The notes beneath the pieces are model-generated. The model saw nothing but the letters and a program-made list of their open reading frames with translations, ran no database searches and was not told the DNA's origin. The position numbers were made by a program, and so were the translations under genes. Positions 29,101 through 40,190 of a stretch of 64,000 nucleotides of DNA are shown here, in pieces; within the stretch, counting starts at the first letter, position 1, and each line of letters opens with the position of its first letter. Origin of the DNA: Longispora fulva (GTDB taxonomy: Bacteria; Actinomycetota; Actinomycetes; Mycobacteriales; Micromonosporaceae); contig NZ_JADOUF010000001.1 in NCBI RefSeq assembly GCF_015751905.1, positions 3,038,001-3,102,000 on the forward strand, written 5' to 3'.

Positions 29101-32100
29101 GTTGTCACCCGTCAGTACCGCGCCCGGAGCGGCGGCGGGACGATCGCCGGCCCCGACCGTGAGCACCGTGGCAGGGTAGTCGCCGGCCTCCACCGTGAGC
29201 ACCGCGGCGGCATGCTCGAAGGACACGTCCGCCCCGGGGTCGGCGAGCAGCACCGGCGCACCGGTCTCCGCGAGGATCAGGCTGAGCCGGGCCGCCGGGA
29301 AGTCCGGGTGCAGCGGCACGTAGACCCCGCCGGCCCTGACGACGGCGAGCAGCGCCGTCACGAGTTCCGCGGAGCGCGACATCAGCACGGCGACCGGGGT
29401 CTCGGGGCCCACGCCGAGGTCGGCCAGCCGGCCGGCGAGCCGGTTCGCGCGCGCGTCGAGGGCCGCGTACGTCAGGGACTCGGCACCGGCCACGAGCGCG
29501 ACCGCGTCGGGGGTGCGCGCGACCTGGGCCGCGAACAGCGCCGGCAGGGTGCCCTGCGGCACCGGGGCGGCGGTGTCGTTCCAGTCGAGGAGGATCCGGT
29601 CCCGCTCGCCCGGAGCGAGCACGTCGAGCGCGCCGAGCCGGGTACCGGGATCGGCGACGGCCTGCTCCAGTACGCGGACCAGCCGGTCGGCGAGGGAACG
29701 GGCGGTGCCGTGGTCGAAGCGGTCGGCGGCGTACTCCAGCACGCACGCGAGCCCGCCCTCCTCCTCCGTGAACCACACGGTGAGGTCGAACTTCGACGTC
29801 TCCCACTCCAGCGGCTCGCGGGCCACGTCGACGCCGGGCAGGACGAGCCCGGCCGGGCCGGACGGCTGCGGGGCCAGCATCACCTGGAACAGCGGGGTGC
29901 CGCCGGCCGAGCGATCCGGATCCAGCGCCTCGACGACCCGCTCGAACGGCAGGTCCTGATGCGCGTACGCGGCCAGGTCCGTCCGCCGGATCCGGTCGAG
30001 CAGCTGGACGAAGGTGGGGTCCCCGGCCAGGTCGGCGCGCAGCACGACGGTGTTGACGAAGAAGCCGACCAGGTCGTCGAGGGCCTCGTCGAGCCGACCG
30101 GCGACCGGGGTGCCGATCGGGATGTCGTGACCTGCGCCGAGCCGCGACAGCAGGGCCGCGAGCCCGGCCTGCACGACCATGAACAGGGTCGCGCCGTTGG
30201 CCCGGGCCAGAGCGAGCAGACCCCGATGCGCGGCGGCCGGAAGGGTGAACTCGATCGTGCCGCCCCGGTGGCTCGGCACGGCGGGCGCCGGCCGGTCGAA
30301 GGGCAGGGCGAGACGGGCGGGCACACCGTCGAGGGCCGAGCGCCAGTACGCGAGCTGCTCGTGCGCGAGGCTCTCCGGGTCCACCTCGTCGCCGAGCAGG
30401 TCACGCTGCCAGAGGGTGTAGTCGGCGTACTGGGCCGCCAACGGGGCCGAGGACGGGGCGGAGCCGGCGGCGCGGGCCGCGTACGCCGCGGACAGGTCGG
30501 CGGCCAGCGGCCCGACCGACCAGCCGTCGCCGGCGATGTGGTGCACGAGCACGAGCAGCACGAGCTCGTCCGGACCGACCCGGAACGCCGTGGCCCGCAC
30601 CGGCGGCTGCGCGGCCAGGTCGAACGGGGTCCGCACGGCTGAGGCCAACGCCCCGGCCAGGTCGTCGGCGCCGACGTCGACAGTGGCCAGAGCGGGCCGG
30701 AACGCGTCGAGGACCAGCTGCCGGGGCTCGCCGTCCACATCCGGGAACACGGTGCGCAGGCTCTCGTGCCGGGCCACGACGTCCCCCAGCGCCGCCTCCA
30801 GCGCCGCGAGGTCCACCGGGCCGCGCAGCCGCAGGGCGACCGGCATGTGGTACGTCGAGCTCGGCCCGTCCAGGGTGTCCAGGAACCACAGCCGGCGCTG
30901 GGCCGCCGACAGCGGCAGCGGCTCCGGCCGCACGGCGGTGGTCAGCACGGGGCGGGGCCGGCCGGCGGCGTCGGCGGCCCGGGCCAGCCCGGCCGGGGTC
31001 GGCGACCCGAACACGGCCCGCACCGGCAGCTCCACGCCGAGGGTGGTCCGGATCCGGCTCACCAGGCGGGTCGCGAGTAGCGAGTGGCCCCCGATGGCGA
31101 AGAAGTCGTCGTGCGCGCCGACGGCCGCCACGCCGAGCAGCTCCGCGAACAGGCCGGCGAGGATCTCCTCGCGCGCCGTGCGCGGGGCCTGCGCGGCGGT
31201 GGTCAGGTCCGGGGCCGGCAGGGCCCGCTGGTCGACCTTCCCGTTGGGGGTCAACGGCAGCGCGTCGAGGGCCACAACGGCGCTCGGCACGAGGTACGCG
31301 GGCAGCCGGTCGGCGAGCCAGTCCCGCAACTCGGCCGGCACGGTGCCGGTGACCGCGTACGCCACGAGCCGCCGGTCGCCCGGCACATCCTCCCGGACCA
31401 CCACCGCGGTCTGGGTCACGTCCGGATGTCCACTCAGGACGGCCTCGACCTCGCCGGGTTCGACCCGGAAGCCGCGGATCTTCACCTGCGTGTCGGCCCG
31501 GCCGCCGAACAGCAGCTCGCCGCCGGCGGACCAGCGGGCGAGGTCACCCGTCCGGTACATCCGGCTCCCCGGCCCGCCGAACGGGCAGGCCACGAACCGC
31601 TCCGAGGTCAGCGCCGGCCGGCCGAGGTAGCCGCGGGCGACACCGGGGCCGGCCACGTACAGCTCGCCGATCACGCCAGCCGGCACGGGCCGCAGGGCGG
31701 CGTCCAGGACGTACACCCGGAAGTTCGTCACGGGGGTGCCGATCGGCGGCACGGAGCCGTCGGCGGCCAACGGCGCGCTCATGGTCGCGCAGACCGTGCT
31801 CTCGGTCGGCCCGTAGGCGTTGACGAGCCGCCGGCCCGGAGCCCAGCGGGCGGCGAGCTCCGCCGGCAGCGCCTCGCCCGCCGTGACCAGGGTCGTGACC
31901 GTGGGCAGATCCTCCGGGGACAGCACGGCCAACACGGCCGGCGGGAGGGTCGCATGCGTGACGCCGTACTCGGCGACCAGCGCCACCAGCGGCGCACCGG
32001 CCCGCAGCCGCTCGGACTCGGCGAGCACGAGGGTGCCGCCGGAACCCAACGCCATGCACAGCTCCCACACGGCGGCGTCGAAACTCGGCGAGGCGAACTG

Positions 32101-33933
32101 GAGCACCCGGCTGCCGGCGTCGGCACCCAGCCGTTCCCGGTGCGCGGCGACGAGGCTCGCGACGCCGGCGTGGGTCACGGCGACGCCCTTGGGCCGGCCG
32201 GTGGAACCGGAGGTGTAGATGACGTAGGCCGCGCCCGACGGGACGGAGCGGTCCGGCGCGGGCTCCGCGGCGGCGTGCGCGGCGACCCAGTCTGAGTCCA
32301 CGACGAGCCGGGCACCCGAGTCCGCCAGCATGAAATCGATCCGCTCCGGCGGATAGGACGGGTCCACGGGCAGGTAGGCCGCGCCGGCCCGCATCACGGC
32401 CAGCAGCGCCGCGACCTGGTCCGCCGACCGGGGCATGGCCACCGCGACGACGTCCTCCGGCCCGATCCCGGCGGCGGCGAGGGCCCCGGCCAGCCGGCCG
32501 GCCCGCGCGTCCAGCTCCGCGTAGGAGACCTCGCCGCCGGCCTCGACCAGAGCGACAGCGTTCGGGGTACCGGCGACCCACTCCCCGAACAGCCCCGGCA
32601 ACGTCGTGACCGGCACGGCGGCCGGCGCGGCACCCCACACGTCGCAGATCTCGGCCCGCTCTGCGGCGGACAGCAACTCGACCCGGCCGACGGGCAGGTC
32701 CGGGTCGGCGGCGAGCTGGTCGAGCACCCGGCCGAGCCGCTCGGCGACCGCGACGGCGGCCGGCAGGTCGTACGCGTCGGCGCGGTAGTGCACCCGCAGC
32801 TCGATCCGGTCCCCCGGCGTGACCGCCAGCGCCAACGGGTAGTGCACCGCCTCCCGGACGCTCGTGCGCACCGTGAGCCCGGGAGCCGAGGGCGCGGCGC
32901 CGAACGCCGGCAGGTTCTCGAAGACGACGCTCGTGTCGAACAGGGTGCCGTCCACACCGGCCGCCCGCCCGATCGCGGCGAGCCCCAGGTGATCGTGGTC
33001 GAGGAGGCCGACGCGCTGGTCCTGCACCGCAGCCAGCACCGACCGCAGCGACGCGTCGGCGGCGAGCCGGACCCGGACCGGGACCGTGTTGACGAGCAGC
33101 CCCACCAGGGCGTCCGCGCCGGGCAGATCCGCCGGACGGGTACTGGACACCGCCCCGAACACCACGTCAGCACGCCCGGTGAGCTGGCCGAGCAGCACCG
33201 CCCAGGCCGTCTGGCACGCCGTGTTGAGGGTGACCCCGCAGGACCGGGCACGCTCGCGCAACGCCGCACTGCGCTCCGTGGACAACGTCAGCACATACGA
33301 GTCGGAACTGGCCGCCGGCGCGCCGCCCGGGGCCACCAGCGTCGGGCCGTCCAGCCCGTCGAGGGCCGCCCGCCACGCAGCCTCTGCCGCCGGGCGGTCC
33401 TGCCGGTCCAGCCACGCGAGGTGGTCGCGGTACCGGGCGGCGGGCGGCGGGACGGCCACCCCCGCGTACCGGTCGAACAGCTCCCGGACCAGCAACTCCC
33501 CCGACCAAGCGTCGATCAGCAGGTGGTGCACGGTCAACAGCAGCCGGTGCTCGCCCGGCCCCGCCCCGATCAGGGTGAAGCGCAGCAGCGAACCGGCCCC
33601 GACGTCCAGGCCCAACTCCCAGTCCCGCTCGGTGGCCTCGGCGACCGGGACACCGTCCACCTCGGTCCAGTCCAGCCGCACGTCGCGGCGGACCACCTGG
33701 ATCGGCTCCCCCGACTTGCGAAGCCGGAAACTGGTCCGCAGGCTGCCGTGCCGGTCGACCACGCCCTGCGCGGCGGCCCGCAACGCCGCCCGGTCGAGGG
33801 GACCGGACACGTCGACGCGGAACTGCACCACGTAGAGGTTGGTCGAGGACTGCTCGTACACCGCGTGGAAGTACAGGCCCTCCTGGAGCGGGGCGAGCGG
33901 CAGGACGTCCTCGATGGTGGCCTTGGTGGTCAT
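17182..33933 (-). CDS. Five-module NRPS with terminal thioester reductase
   Basis: The protein has 5583 residues, ordered C-A-PCP repeated five times, then a reductase (R) domain. PCP serines are at about 951, 2007, 3051, 4085 and 5137 (GGHSL). C1 starts PLAPLQEGL and has HHLLIDA, the layout of a condensation domain that accepts a D-residue donor; C2-C5 have HHIAGDG, HHIACDG, HHIAADG and HHIVADG. My readings of the A-domain codes are DAWTVAAVCK (Phe), DAYWWGGTFK (Val-like), DTSTLAAVCK (Tyr-like), DVQLAAHVAK (Pro-like) and DAWVVGGVCK (undetermined, large pocket). The C-terminal ~400 residues are a NAD(P)H-dependent reductase (GANGFLG near 5217, YMQSK with Tyr5379 and Lys5383), which releases the chain as an aldehyde or alcohol; there is no thioesterase. 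It lies 18 bp after the first NRPS gene and is co-transcribed. Confidence 0.95.
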   Translation of the reverse strand: MTTKATIEDVLPLAPLQEGLYFHAVYEQSSTNLYVVQFRVDVSGPLDRAALRAAAQGVVDRHGSLRTSFRLRKSGEPIQVVRRDVRLDWTEVDGVPVAEATERDWELGLDVGAGSLLRFTLIGAGPGEHRLLLTVHHLLIDAWSGELLVRELFDRYAGVAVPPPAARYRDHLAWLDRQDRPAAEAAWRAALDGLDGPTLVAPGGAPAASSDSYVLTLSTERSAALRERARSCGVTLNTACQTAWAVLLGQLTGRADVVFGAVSSTRPADLPGADALVGLLVNTVPVRVRLAADASLRSVLAAVQDQRVGLLDHDHLGLAAIGRAAGVDGTLFDTSVVFENLPAFGAAPSAPGLTVRTSVREAVHYPLALAVTPGDRIELRVHYRADAYDLPAAVAVAERLGRVLDQLAADPDLPVGRVELLSAAERAEICDVWGAAPAAVPVTTLPGLFGEWVAGTPNAVALVEAGGEVSYAELDARAGRLAGALAAAGIGPEDVVAVAMPRSADQVAALLAVMRAGAAYLPVDPSYPPERIDFMLADSGARLVVDSDWVAAHAAAEPAPDRSVPSGAAYVIYTSGSTGRPKGVAVTHAGVASLVAAHRERLGADAGSRVLQFASPSFDAAVWELCMALGSGGTLVLAESERLRAGAPLVALVAEYGVTHATLPPAVLAVLSPEDLPTVTTLVTAGEALPAELAARWAPGRRLVNAYGPTESTVCATMSAPLAADGSVPPIGTPVTNFRVYVLDAALRPVPAGVIGELYVAGPGVARGYLGRPALTSERFVACPFGGPGSRMYRTGDLARWSAGGELLFGGRADTQVKIRGFRVEPGEVEAVLSGHPDVTQTAVVVREDVPGDRRLVAYAVTGTVPAELRDWLADRLPAYLVPSAVVALDALPLTPNGKVDQRALPAPDLTTAAQAPRTAREEILAGLFAELLGVAAVGAHDDFFAIGGHSLLATRLVSRIRTTLGVELPVRAVFGSPTPAGLARAADAAGRPRPVLTTAVRPEPLPLSAAQRRLWFLDTLDGPSSTYHMPVALRLRGPVDLAALEAALGDVVARHESLRTVFPDVDGEPRQLVLDAFRPALATVDVGADDLAGALASAVRTPFDLAAQPPVRATAFRVGPDELVLLVLVHHIAGDGWSVGPLAADLSAAYAARAAGSAPSSAPLAAQYADYTLWQRDLLGDEVDPESLAHEQLAYWRSALDGVPARLALPFDRPAPAVPSHRGGTIEFTLPAAAHRGLLALARANGATLFMVVQAGLAALLSRLGAGHDIPIGTPVAGRLDEALDDLVGFFVNTVVLRADLAGDPTFVQLLDRIRRTDLAAYAHQDLPFERVVEALDPDRSAGGTPLFQVMLAPQPSGPAGLVLPGVDVAREPLEWETSKFDLTVWFTEEEGGLACVLEYAADRFDHGTARSLADRLVRVLEQAVADPGTRLGALDVLAPGERDRILLDWNDTAAPVPQGTLPALFAAQVARTPDAVALVAGAESLTYAALDARANRLAGRLADLGVGPETPVAVLMSRSAELVTALLAVVRAGGVYVPLHPDFPAARLSLILAETGAPVLLADPGADVSFEHAAAVLTVEAGDYPATVLTVGAGDRPAAAPGAVLTGDNLAYVMHTSGSTGVPKGVAVTHADVVALATDRRWDSGAHDRVLLHSPHSFDASTYELWVPLLRGGTVVVLPADRRVDADAVAEAVAGHGVTAAWLTAALFDVVVEDRPGSLAGLREVWTGGDVVRPESVRRALAACPGLVVCDGYGPTESTTFATSRAFRSVDEVGGDLVPIGRPLDNTRAYVLDAALRPVPAGVVGELYLAGAGLARGYLGRPALTAERFVACPFGESDRMYRTGDLARWTGAGELVFAGRVDGQVKLRGYRIELGEVTAALADHPAVAHATVLVREDTPGDRRLVGYVVPGPAGAPDPEAVRAHAAARLPGFMVPAAVVVVDAFALTSQGKLDTRALPAPHARAATGSRAPRTAAEEILVGLFAEVLGVPAVGIDDDFFALGGHSLLATRLASRARTALGVELGVRLVFQYPTPARLAAAVAAASGPARPALCPTGRPERLPLSAAQRRLWFLHTFDGPGSAYNLPIAVRLTGGLDTDALTAALADVTGRHESLRTVFGEAGGEPYQRVLDPDRARPALTVVDPGGDLAGALASAVRGTFDLAAEPPLRVTLFRVAEGEHVLLLLLHHIACDGWSAAPLAADLSVAYAARSRGEVPQWTALPVQYADYTLWHRDLLGDENDPASLAGGQLAHWRDALADLPETLALPYDRPRPPVASHRGGLVEFEVDGALHGDLVRLAHGHGATLFMVMQAGLALLLSRLGAGTDVPIGTPVAGRLDERLDDLVGFFVNTVVLRTDVSGDPTFAELLGRVRETALSAYAHQDLPFDRLVETLAPARTPAVNPLFQVMLAPQQDTGSGFALPGLAARPEPIGWDAAKFDLTLTFTERADGAGLACSLEYAADLFDRRTVVTVAARLLSVLAQAAADPAGRVEALSVAERGRILADWNRTGTDVPAATLPALFEAAVARTPDAEALAFAGTAVSYAELNGRANRLARELAGRGIGAEDLVALALPRSADLIVAILAVLKAGAAYLPVDPDYPAERIAFMLADAGPAVVLATAETAGALPGDALLLDGSGFAAHSSENLSDVDRVRPLALANPAYVIYTSGSTGRPKGVAVTHTGLASMAEAHRQRLGLDGDSRLLQFASPSFDTAVSEWCPALVSGATLVLAPRDRIMPGDPLAEVLAEHRVTHLTLPPAALAVMPAGSMPTVTTLLVAGDASSAALVERWAAGRTMLNAYGPTETTVCATMSAPLAPAGSVPIGGPIADARVYVLDARLRPVPPGVTGELYIAGAGVARGYLNRPALTADRFVACPFGEAGTRMYRTGDLARWSADGELMFVGRADNQVKLRGFRIELGEVEAVLSIDPAVGQAVVIVREDRPGDKRLVGYVVPAADTAPDPAALRGLVAARLPEFMVPAAVVVLDALPLTPNRKVDRAALPAPDYAAAGSARAARTPVEEILVGLFAEVLQVPTVGVDDDFFALGGHSLLATRLTSRIRTALGVELTVRALFRSPTPARLAVALADAEGRTRPALAARDLPDPLPLSAAQRRLWFLHRLEGPSATYNVPLALRLRGPVDVEALRSALADVVGRHETLRTVFPESGGEPTQRVLPHAAPRLDVRAVADEAELSRELSAAARHTFDIVADLPVRGWLFRLADEHSVLLLLTHHIAADGWSVGPLSRDLSAAYAARLAGAAPTWTPLPVRYADYTLWQRDLLDGVSAPQLDYWRAALAGAPEELALPYDRPRPATPSYRGDFVAFELSPALRDGLLRLARDRDATLFMVLQAGLAALLSHLGAGQDIPLGSPIAGRLDEALDDLVGFFVNTLVLRTDLSGDPTVAELVDRVRETDLGAYAHQDIPFERLVDALEPTRSMSRHPLFQVMFTLQNGVRPEFALPGLATEPELVGSGTAKFDLWFAMSEEPTGVAGVAEYSTDLFDRESVRTIVDRYVRVLEQVVANPDRPVSGLDVLSADERRQVAEAWNSTGESYPEASVAELFEARAALHPDAVAVLFGAESLTYGRLNARSNRVARRLVALGAGPGDTVALALPRSSTQLVALLGVLKAGAGYLPVDPDYPAERIAFMLADADPVLVLDDPALEDAAARYPESDLTDDDRLRPTDPRHPAYVIYTSGSTGRPKGIAMPGAGLVNLLTWHARALPGGPGRRTAQFTALSFDVSVQEILSTLVSGRTLCVPAEETRRDATALVAWLAEHEVDELFAPNLVIEAIAEAAADIGEDLPALVDVAQAGEALRLTDPVRHFFGTGDRRLHNHYGPAETHVATAWTLPARVADWPERVPIGTPIANTRCHVLDARLRPVAPGVTGELYLAGAGVALGYVHRPALTAERFVADPFGAPGERMYRTGDLARWTADGLLEFAGRADHQVKVRGFRIELGEIESALTAHEAVTSAVVLAREDRPGNPQLVGYVVGTARPAELRDFVAGRLPEYMVPSAVVVLDAFPLTPNGKLDRAALPAPDRAHAGTRAPRTPAEAILTDLFAEVLGLPRVGVDEDFFALGGHSLLATRLVSRIRSTLGVEVAVRTLFQAPSPARLAAALAEATGQVRPALRPAPRPEVVPLSAAQRRLWFLHKLEGPTATYHLPFAVRLEGDLDVDALRAAIVDLVARHESLRTVFPEHEGQPRQHVLDPADVVCELYLRDVDEAALPAALAEASRVGFDLAHDLPVRATLFAVSPGRHVLLLLVHHIVADGWSVGPLAADLSAAYAARLDGVAAQLPPLPAQYADYTRWQGELLGDERDPGSLASEQLDYWRKTLAGAPEELALPYDRPRPAIASHRGAIEEFHLDADLHAALLRTARQGDATLFMVLQAGLAGLLSRLGAGDDVPIGTAVAGRLDDALDHLVGFFVNTLVLRTDLSGRPSFAGLLDRVREADLAAYAHQDIPFEQLVEAVNPTRSMSRHPLFQVMLTLQNTAPAGFDLPGLAARPEPLDWEMAKFDLSLVVEERQHPDGSPAGLACALEYATDLFDRATVAAVAARLGALLTKVAADPALPLAEHDLLSAAERRDVLTDWNATAAPVGRHTLPELFAARAAETPAAVAVTADDAVLSYAELDARAHQLAAHLAASGVGPEDVVALALPRSAAMVTAQLGVVKAGAAYLPVDPSYPAERISYLLDDSAARLLITDTATAATLPAGLDLPILLLDSPDPAARIGGRSDADPIRQPSPDNPAYVIYTSGSTGRPKGVVVTHVGLTSLAWLSAGRLGITGDSRVLQYASPSFDAAVWETWMALLSGANLVVAPADRLAAGGSLPEVVDRHAVTHAVLSPALLAVTPTGSLGTVRTLVTGGDVCTPELAARWSPGRELLNGYGPTESTVCAVLSGPLTADGAPPIGRPVPNTRAYVLDADLRPVPPGVTGELYLAGDGLARGYLHRPGLTAERFVACPYGEAGGRMYRTGDLARWRPDGQLVFAGRADLQVKIRGFRIELGEIESALAGHPAVAQVAVVAREDRPGDRQLVAYVVPTADGAADLRAYLARRLPEHMIPSAFHTLAELPLTPNGKLDARALPAPDRADTGPSRPPATPTERLVAELVAEVLDVASVVADDDFFAIGGHSLLATRLVGLLTARTGVALPLRAVFDTRTVAGLAQAVDGDGGAASTVHRDMLADTALPATIAPYRAADAKPRVQPDPRHVLLTGANGFLGAFLLAELLRTAPRAQVTCLVRAADADRAAERIEASLRRYRLWDPALRDRITALPGDLELPRLGLGEEEFAELAERVDVIYHNGARVHLVDPYPRMRAANIGGTTEILRMSLLGRGVPVHYVSSCSTLLSGLENPEVIGEDRQVTVDAVPDNGYMQSKWVAEQLVKAAAARGLPVAIYRPGRVTGHSGTGAAGDADAFWHYIRACVELGVAPVWTDGQLYEVDLVPVDYVTAAIVRLSRELEPDGTAYNLINAVRTRSEAVLRRVERLGHAVRRASPGEWEAELVAAVPHAVEGSSLPPVAMLTSNVEDKESSLGNRFDDANARRGLAGTGVACPVIDDGVIDRYLAFFAEIGFLPGE

Positions 33934-33951
33934 GTGCGGTCCCCGTCGGGT

Positions 33952-36900
33952 CTAGAGGTCTGCCAGCTCGGCTTCGAGTTCGTCGAGCTCGGCCTGGCTG
34001 ATCGAGGTGAGGGTGAGGTCGGACGGGGTGAGGCCGCCGGCGTCGGGTCGGGCGGCGTGCGCCGCCACGGCGGTGAGCATCGTGAACCAGGCCCCGGCCA
34101 GGTCGCGGACCTCAGCGGCGGTGAGCACCCCGTCGGCCCACGTCCAGGTCGCGGTCAGCACCGGGCCGTCCGGGTGGTCGTGGGTGGCCGCGTTGACGAG
34201 CACCGCGTGCGACATCGGCATCCCGGGACCGGCGTCGTCGAGGGCCACGTCGCGTTCGGGGGCCAGGGCGAAGTCGGCCGTCTGCCCGGCGCGGAACCGG
34301 CCGAGGTAGTTGAACCCCAGCTCCGGGTCGCGCACCGCGAGCACCGGCGCGGTGTCCGGATTCAGGTACCGCAGCAGGCCGTGGCCGATGCCCTTGCCCG
34401 GCACCGCCCGCAGCCGCTCCTTGACCGTCTTGAGCGCCGCCCCGACAGCGGGACCTCCGGCGGCGACCTCGTCCCAGTTCACCGGGCCGAGGTCCAGGTG
34501 CACGGGGAACTTGGTGGTAAACCAGCCGACGGTGCGCGACAGGTCCAGGCCGGCCACGATGTCCTCGCGGCCGTGGCCCTCGACGTCGATGAGCACGTCC
34601 CGGCCCGGCCGGCCCCGGGTGCCCTGCCAGCGGGCGACGGCCAGAGCCAGGGCGGCGAGCAGCACATCGTTGACCTCGGCGTGGAACACGGCCGGGGCGG
34701 TGCTCAGGACGGGCTCGGTGACCGCCGCCGGCAGGGTCAGGGTCAGCACCCGGTCGCGGTCCTCGACGTCGCGCGCCGGGTCGAGCGGCCGGCGGCCGAT
34801 CGAAGCCGGCCGGACCTGGGCCACCCGCCGCCAGTCGGGCAGCTCCGCGACCCGGGCGGCGGAGCGCGCGTCGTCGACCAGGAGCCGCGACCAGCGGCGG
34901 AAGGATGTGCCGACCGGCTCGAGTTCGGGGACCCGGCCCTCGGCGACGGCCGCCCAGCCACGCGCGAGGTCCTCGGCGAGGATCCGCCAGGAGACGCCGT
35001 CCACGGCGAAGTGGTTGACGACCAGGGCGAGGCGGCCCTGCCGGTCGGAGCCGGCGTCGAACCAGACGACCCGCAGCACCGCGCCCCCGGCGAGGGACAG
35101 CTCGTCGCGGGCGGCGTCCATACCGTCCTGGACGAGGGCTGCCAGCTCCGGACCCGTCACGCCGGCGGCGTCGACCCGCGACACGCAGTCGGCGGCCCCG
35201 GTCCCGGTCGGCGCGACCAGCAGGTCGTCGGACCCGCCGGTCCACAGCATCCGCAGGACGTCGTGGCGGTCGAGGACGGCCCGCACCATCTCGACGAGAC
35301 CGCCCAGGGTCAGGCCGGCCGGGGCGCGCAGCACCATCGACTGGTTGAAGGTGTCCAGGGGGCCGCCGCGGTCGCGCTGCCAGTGCATGATCGGGGTCAA
35401 CGCCACCGGGCCCGTCCCGTCGTCCGGGGCGGACTCCGTCGCGGACCCGACCGGCGCGGCGGCCGCGGCGAGCGCCGCGACACTCGGCTCGCGCAGCACG
35501 TCGCGGACGGTCAGGACGAACCCGGCCCGGCGGGCCCGGCCGACGAGGTCGATCGCCGTGATGCTGTCGCCGCCGAGGTGCACGAAACTCGCGTCGACCC
35601 CCACGGCGTGCAGGCCCAGGACCCCGGCCACCAGGTCACAAAGGACACTTTCCATCGGGGTACGCGGCGCGGTCCCCGCCCCGTCCACCTCCGGCGCGGG
35701 CAACGCGGCCCGGTCGACCTTCCCGTTCGGGGTCGTCGGCAGGGCGTCGAGCACGACGATCGCCGACGGCAGCAGGTGCTCGGGCAGCGAGCGGGCGAGC
35801 CGGGCGCGCAACTCCTCGGGTCGCAGCCCGGAGCCGGGGGCGGCGACCACGTACCCGACGAGCCGCTTGCCCGCCGGGCCGTCCCCGCGCACCACGGCGG
35901 CGGCCTGCCCGACCGAGGGGTCCGCCAGCAGCGCGGACGCCACCTCGCCCAGCTCGATCCGGAAGCCGCGCACCTTCACCTGGTCGTCGGCCCGGCCGAC
36001 GAAGTGCAGCTGCCCGTCGGGGAGGCGGCGGACGACGTCACCGGTCCGGTACATCCGGGCCCCGGGACGTGCCGGGCACGCCACGAACCGCTCGGCGGTG
36101 AGCGCGGCGCGGCCGAGGTAGCCGCGGGCGAGGCCGGCCCCGGACACGTACAGCTCGCCGTCGACGCCGTCGGGCACGGGTCGCAGGGCGGCGTCCAGCA
36201 CGTACACCTCGGTGTCGCGCACGGCCCGGCCGATCGGCGGGTCGCCGGCGCCCGCGAGCGGGCCGCTCATCGTCGCGACGACGGTGGTCTCGGTCGGCCC
36301 ATAGGCGTTGACCATGGTCCGGCCGGGCGCCCACCGGGCGACCAACTCTCCGGGGGTGGCCTCGCCGCCGACGACGAGGGTCCGCAGCCCGGTCAGTTCC
36401 GCGGGGTCCATCACGGTCAACGCGATCGGCGGCAGCAGGGTGTGGGTGATCCGCTGCTCGGCGAGCAGCTGCGCGAGCGGCTCGCCCGGCGCCAGCCGCT
36501 CGGGTGGTGCCAGAACGAGGGTCGCGCCGGTGAGCAGGGCCAGGGCCAGCTCGAAGAACGCGGCGTCGAAGCTCGGCGACGCGAACTGGAGCACCCGGCT
36601 GGACCGGTCGACGTCGAGCACGGCGGTTTGGGTGCGCACGAGGCTCCCGACGCCGACGTGGGACACCAGCACGCCCTTGGGGCGGCCGGTGGACCCGGAC
36701 GTGTAGATGACGTAGGCGGGGTGCCCGGGCCGGGCCGGGACCCGCCGGTCGGCGTCGGTCGGCGGGTGCGCGGGCCGGCCGTCGAGGACGCCGGGCGCGT
36801 CGAGGACAACCGTCGCCAGCCCCCGGGCGGGCAGGTCCACGGCGGCGGTCGTCAGGACCAGCGCCGGCCGGGCGTCGTCGAGCAGGTAGGCGATCCGCTC

Positions 36901-37191
36901 CGCCGGATAGGCGGGGTCGACCGGCAGGTAGGCGGCGCCGGCCTTGAGGACGGCGAGCATCGCGACGACCAGGTCCGGCGAGCGGGGCAACGCGAGGGCC
37001 ACCAGATCCTCGGCACCGAGGCCGAGTGCGATCAGGTGGTGCGCGAGGCGATTGGCATCGGCGTCCAGTTCGGCGTACGTCAATGAGAATCGCTCGTACA
37101 CCAGGGCCGTGGAATCCGGTGTCCGCGCCACCTCGGCCTCGAAAAGGCGGGCAATGGTGCTCGAAGAAAGTAACGCGTAACCGTTATTCAC
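33952..37191 (-). CDS. Initiating NRPS module A-PCP-E
   Basis: The protein has 1079 residues from a GTG with GGGGGAG 8 nt upstream. It has no condensation domain, so it loads the first residue. The A domain spans about 10-490 ([25 protein letters not shown]) and my reading of its code is DAFLVGAVVK, hydrophobic but not assignable with confidence. The carrier protein has the epimerase-specific LGGDSI (Ser about 543). An epimerisation domain follows ([10 protein letters not shown] near 726 in place of HHxxxDG, and EGHGRE), so the N-terminal residue should become D. This agrees with the D-accepting C domain of the next protein. Codon 7 is TTA, in an AT-rich leader of about ten codons unlike the rest of the gene. 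Upstream is the MbtH gene, 39 bp away. Confidence 0.95.
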   Translation of the reverse strand: MNNGYALLSSSTIARLFEAEVARTPDSTALVYERFSLTYAELDADANRLAHHLIALGLGAEDLVALALPRSPDLVVAMLAVLKAGAAYLPVDPAYPAERIAYLLDDARPALVLTTAAVDLPARGLATVVLDAPGVLDGRPAHPPTDADRRVPARPGHPAYVIYTSGSTGRPKGVLVSHVGVGSLVRTQTAVLDVDRSSRVLQFASPSFDAAFFELALALLTGATLVLAPPERLAPGEPLAQLLAEQRITHTLLPPIALTVMDPAELTGLRTLVVGGEATPGELVARWAPGRTMVNAYGPTETTVVATMSGPLAGAGDPPIGRAVRDTEVYVLDAALRPVPDGVDGELYVSGAGLARGYLGRAALTAERFVACPARPGARMYRTGDVVRRLPDGQLHFVGRADDQVKVRGFRIELGEVASALLADPSVGQAAAVVRGDGPAGKRLVGYVVAAPGSGLRPEELRARLARSLPEHLLPSAIVVLDALPTTPNGKVDRAALPAPEVDGAGTAPRTPMESVLCDLVAGVLGLHAVGVDASFVHLGGDSITAIDLVGRARRAGFVLTVRDVLREPSVAALAAAAAPVGSATESAPDDGTGPVALTPIMHWQRDRGGPLDTFNQSMVLRAPAGLTLGGLVEMVRAVLDRHDVLRMLWTGGSDDLLVAPTGTGAADCVSRVDAAGVTGPELAALVQDGMDAARDELSLAGGAVLRVVWFDAGSDRQGRLALVVNHFAVDGVSWRILAEDLARGWAAVAEGRVPELEPVGTSFRRWSRLLVDDARSAARVAELPDWRRVAQVRPASIGRRPLDPARDVEDRDRVLTLTLPAAVTEPVLSTAPAVFHAEVNDVLLAALALAVARWQGTRGRPGRDVLIDVEGHGREDIVAGLDLSRTVGWFTTKFPVHLDLGPVNWDEVAAGGPAVGAALKTVKERLRAVPGKGIGHGLLRYLNPDTAPVLAVRDPELGFNYLGRFRAGQTADFALAPERDVALDDAGPGMPMSHAVLVNAATHDHPDGPVLTATWTWADGVLTAAEVRDLAGAWFTMLTAVAAHAARPDAGGLTPSDLTLTSISQAELDELEAELADL

Positions 37192-37230
37192 GTGAACGAC
37201 TCCCCCGCGTTGTGCAGCATGAACTCCGAG

Positions 37231-37440
37231 CTACTCCGACATGGACTCGATCAGGCTGCGGGGACGCAGGTCCTTCCAGTTCTCCTCGACATAGTCCAGG
37301 CAGCTCTGGCGGCTGTCAGGGCCGCTGACCACGGTCCATCCTGCGGGCATGTCGATGAACTCCGGCCACAGTGAGTGCTGCCCCTCGTCGTTGACCAGCA
37401 CGAGAAAGGAGCCGTCCGGGTTCTCGAACGGATTCGTCAT
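37231..37440 (-). CDS. MbtH-like protein
   Basis: The protein has 69 residues from the ATG at 37440, with GGAG 8 nt upstream. MbtH proteins bind NRPS adenylation domains and help their folding and activity. Family signs are N-P-F-E-N-P-D-G at the start, the two conserved Trp regions (HSLWPEF and PAGWTVV) and [17 protein letters not shown] at the end. It is first in the mbtH-NRPS-NRPS operon, and the promoter should lie in the gene-free DNA upstream of 37440. An in-frame longer start at 37473 lacks support. Confidence 0.96.
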   Translation of the reverse strand: MTNPFENPDGSFLVLVNDEGQHSLWPEFIDMPAGWTVVSGPDSRQSCLDYVEENWKDLRPRSLIESMSE

Positions 37441-37874
37441 GTGTTTTCTCCAACGGTGCGCGGAGGCATTCACGGCCGACCGAATCGCGGACCCGCCCCT
37501 GAATCAACGTTAGTGGCGAAAGACACGCAGCTTCAACCGAACAACCGCCGATGTGAAGATCATCACCCGATGGACCACGATACCCTGTCCTTTTTGGAAA
37601 GAGATTTCATCCGCGTTAGACTCTCGCAACTCCGGCGTTAGTCAGGTTCCCATTCCGCTGCTGACTAGGGACAACACACACCGGGCCGCAGACCGCCCGG
37701 TCCGGTGCGGCGATACGCGGCCCGGAGGACACCCTGGCGACACCGTCCACAAGCGGCGGTCGCCGGCCTGGGTTCCTCCTGGGACAGGATTCACCAGACC
37801 GGCGTCCGGGGTCAGGACAGGTGCACGATCCGGCAGTCGGGACAGACCGCACCCGGACACCGGCGACGCCCGGG
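37441..37874. other. Gene-free promoter region of the NRPS operon
   Basis: About 430 bp show no credible coding sequence on either strand. The part next to the MbtH gene (37500-37640) is AT-richer than the NRPS genes and holds phased direct repeats at 37613-37641. A similar ACGTTAG occurs at 37506-37512. No confident -10/-35 pair was assigned. Confidence 0.5.
37613..37641 (-). promoter_or_regulatory. Phased direct repeats upstream of the NRPS operon
   Basis: GCGTTAG occurs at 37613-37619 and 37635-37641 (CTAACGC on the coding strand), within the similar contexts TCCGCGTTAGAC and TCCGGCGTTAGTC. Start-to-start spacing is 22 bp, two helical turns, which would place two activator subunits on one face. 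They lie about 170-200 bp upstream of the MbtH start. The binding protein is unknown; the LAL regulator is a candidate. Confidence 0.35.
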
Positions 37875-38789
37875 TCAGACGCGGGCGTGGCGGCGGGTCT
37901 GGACGGCCGCGGCGATGAGGAGTGCGGTCGCGGCGATCCCGTAGCCGGGCGTGTAGGTGTGCACCATCCAGATGTACGTGCGACCGTCGGTCTCGATCTC
38001 GGTGAGCACCTTGAGGCACGCCAGTGCGGCGAGCGCGGTGAGGATACGGGGGTCGGCGGAGCCCAACCACAGCACCGCGGACAACAGGAGGGCGGCCGCG
38101 GCGAGGATCAGGGGCAGCGGCAGTTCCCATCGCGGGACGAGCGTGGTGCCGGCGGTGGCGGCGACGAGTAGCCAACCGGTGCCGCGCCCGACCGCGGGCA
38201 CGTCGGCGGGTCGACGCAGACTGGCGACGATCAGGATCACGGCCAGGGCCGGTCCCCACCACACGAACCACAGCATCGGGGACCTTTCGATGGTGTCGTT
38301 CGACTGCAGCACGGTGGGGACGACCCCGGCCGCCGCGGCCAGCACCGCGGCCACCCTGCCGTAGCCCGCGACCAGGGCGACCAGGGTCGCCACGAGGAGG
38401 ACGGCGGGGGCCAACCCCAGCGGCAGCCACGTCTCGCGGATGTACGGCCCGTACAGCTTCCCCGCAAGGAGATCCACCACTCCGGGCGGGCCGCCGATCC
38501 ACATGAGGGCCAGCCGGACGCTGGAGGCGCCGGCGTAGGTGAGGACCGCCAGCGCGGCCAGGTGGACGCCCTGCCACCAGACGGTGGCGGTCGGGCGGGG
38601 CGTGGTGGACCCGGCGCGCACCCTGAGACCGCCCCGGAGCAGGGCATGGGCCTGCCTGGGGCTCGGCCACCGCCGGTCGGGCTCGCCGGCCAGCAGGACG
38701 TCGAGCACCTCATCGCCCCGCTCGCGGCGGTAGTCGGCGGGGTAGACGCGCAGCAGCTTCCGGTACCGGCGTTCCAGGCTCTCGTTCAC
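37875..38789 (-). CDS. Multi-pass membrane protein paired with PadR
   Basis: The protein has 304 residues from the GTG at 38789, which overlaps the PadR stop (GTGA). The N terminus NESLERRYRKLLRVYPADYR, rich in Arg and Tyr, is the typical head of actinobacterial membrane proteins encoded behind PadR regulators. About seven hydrophobic segments follow (for example PAVLLVATLVALVAGYG and PLILAAAALLLSAVLWLG). The substrate is unknown; possibly a permease-like or stress-sensing protein controlled by the PadR repressor. A start at 38816 inside the PadR gene is possible but unsupported. Confidence 0.8.
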   Translation of the reverse strand: MNESLERRYRKLLRVYPADYRRERGDEVLDVLLAGEPDRRWPSPRQAHALLRGGLRVRAGSTTPRPTATVWWQGVHLAALAVLTYAGASSVRLALMWIGGPPGVVDLLAGKLYGPYIRETWLPLGLAPAVLLVATLVALVAGYGRVAAVLAAAAGVVPTVLQSNDTIERSPMLWFVWWGPALAVILIVASLRRPADVPAVGRGTGWLLVAATAGTTLVPRWELPLPLILAAAALLLSAVLWLGSADPRILTALAALACLKVLTEIETDGRTYIWMVHTYTPGYGIAATALLIAAAVQTRRHARV

Positions 38790-39169
38790 GCGGGCAGCCC
38801 TCCGGGTGCCAGCCAACCGGCCGACCGGGACGTGCCGGAGGTCGGATCGGGAGCGTGGTCGGTGACGATCCGGGCTGCCTCGGCCATCCGGGCGGCCTCG
38901 GCGGCCAGTGCCTCACGGCCGGTGTCCGTGAGGGCGTAGTAGCGGCGCGCCCGGCCGTTGACGATGTCCTCACCGACAGCCGTGATGAGCTGCTCACCGA
39001 GGAGGCGGTCGAGAACCGAGTACAGGGTTCCCGCGGCCAGCTTCACCCGCCCGTTGGACAGTTCGGTCACCCGCTGGATGATCACATAGCCGTGGCCGGA
39101 CTCGCGCAGCAGCGCGGCCAGCACGAAATAGGAAGGTTCGCGCATGGCTGCGCGACGAGGTTGACTCAT
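38786..39169 (-). CDS. PadR-family transcriptional regulator
   Basis: The protein has 127 residues. The winged-helix DNA-binding domain is at about 10-90 (SYFVLAALLRESGHGYVIIQ, then LAAGTLYSVLDRLL and the wing GRARRYYALTDTGREAL). The C-terminal helix for dimerisation is short. The ATG at 39169 gives MSQPRRAA before the conserved MREPSYFVL; the internal ATG at codon 9 is an alternative. PadR proteins usually repress their own promoter and a neighbouring gene. A perfect palindrome lies 8 bp upstream of the start at 39177-39197, so autoregulation is very likely. It is coupled to the downstream membrane-protein gene. Confidence 0.93.
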   Translation of the reverse strand: MSQPRRAAMREPSYFVLAALLRESGHGYVIIQRVTELSNGRVKLAAGTLYSVLDRLLGEQLITAVGEDIVNGRARRYYALTDTGREALAAEAARMAEAARIVTDHAPDPTSGTSRSAGWLAPGGLPA

Positions 39170-39176
39170 GAACCGA

Positions 39177-39197
39177 ATATACAGGTAGCTTGTATAT
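39177..39197. promoter_or_regulatory. Palindromic operator of the PadR gene
   Basis: ATATACA-N7-TGTATAT is a perfect 7-bp inverted repeat. It fits the general layout of PadR operators (AT-rich dyads with ACA/TGT ends) and lies where a -10 box would be for the PadR gene. Confidence 0.75.
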
Positions 39198-39234
39198 GCG
39201 GCCAGTCGTCAGAGCCTCGGCGTGCGAACGAAGA

Positions 39235-40077
39235 TCAGCCGCGCCACCAGGTGTCGAGCGGAGTGACCGGCACGACGCGCTTGTGTCGGGTCGCGACGTA
39301 CACCGACTCGATCCGCGCCGCGACCTCCACCGCGACGTCGACGCCTTCCAGATAGTCGTCGATCTGGGAGTACGTCAGCCCGAGTGCCACCTCGTCGGGC
39401 AGCGCGGGCCGGTCGTCCTCGAGATCGGCGGTCGGCACCTTCCGCCAGACGCTCGGCGGCGCGCCCAGGTCCTGCAACAACGCGGCGCCCTGACGCTTCG
39501 TCAGCCCGGTCAGCGGGGTGATGTCGACCCCGCCGTCGCCGTACTTGGTGAAGAAGCCCGTCACCGCCTCCGCCGCGTGGTCGGTGCCCACGACCAGCAG
39601 GTTCAACTGCCCGGCGATCGCGTACTGCACCACCATGCGCTCACGGGCCTTGATGTTGCCGCGCACGAAGTCCCGCAGCGCCGGCTCGTCGCCCAGCAGC
39701 TCACGCAGTCCCCGCGCGGCCTCGGCGGCGACGGCGTCGACACTCGGCTTGACGTTCACCGCGACGGACCGGTCGGGCCGGATGAAGTCCAGCGCGATCT
39801 GAGCGTCGTGCTCGTCGGCCTGCACCCCGTACGGCAGACGCACCGCCACGAAGGTGGCCTCGATTCCTTCCACCCGCAGTTCCTCGCTGGCCAGCTGGCA
39901 CAGCCTGCCCGCCAGCGCGCTGTCCTGACCGCCGCTGATGCCGAGCACGAAGCCCGTGGCGGGGGTCGACCGCAGGTAGTCCTTGAGGAAGTCGATCCGT
40001 CGCCGGATCTCGACCTTGGGCACGATGGTGGAGGTGACGCCGAGTTCGGCGACGATCTGCTCCCGGAGGCTCGCCAT
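39235..40077 (-). CDS. nadE: Ammonia-dependent NAD+ synthetase
   Basis: The protein has 280 residues, the usual length for the short NadE without a glutaminase domain. It amidates nicotinic acid adenine dinucleotide to NAD+ with ATP and ammonia in the last step of NAD synthesis. The P-loop-type pyrophosphatase motif SGGQDS is near residue 50. Also seen are [15 protein letters not shown], the substrate segment [27 protein letters not shown], and the C-terminal LEGVDV and RHKRVVP. The ATG at 40077 has only a weak GGG upstream. It is a single gene, with the divergent lipoprotein gene upstream. Confidence 0.96.
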   Translation of the reverse strand: MASLREQIVAELGVTSTIVPKVEIRRRIDFLKDYLRSTPATGFVLGISGGQDSALAGRLCQLASEELRVEGIEATFVAVRLPYGVQADEHDAQIALDFIRPDRSVAVNVKPSVDAVAAEAARGLRELLGDEPALRDFVRGNIKARERMVVQYAIAGQLNLLVVGTDHAAEAVTGFFTKYGDGGVDITPLTGLTKRQGAALLQDLGAPPSVWRKVPTADLEDDRPALPDEVALGLTYSQIDDYLEGVDVAVEVAARIESVYVATRHKRVVPVTPLDTWWRG

Positions 40078-40190
40078 CCCGGTACTGTACTGGCCCGCTC
40101 CCCCACTCGATCATCGACCGGGGCCGGTGATGAGCGGATTTTGAGCGTGGTCGGCGACCATCTCCCCCACACACATATCCGGGGGTACCC

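Noticed and set aside
17182-37440. Possible thioesterase, oxidase or transporter genes inside the NRPS block
   Set aside because: None found; the chain-ending domain is a reductase, and the large open plus-strand frames are shadows of the NRPS.
37441-37874. Riboswitch or small RNA upstream of the MbtH gene
   Set aside because: No conserved aptamer core or terminator/antiterminator pair could be recognised.
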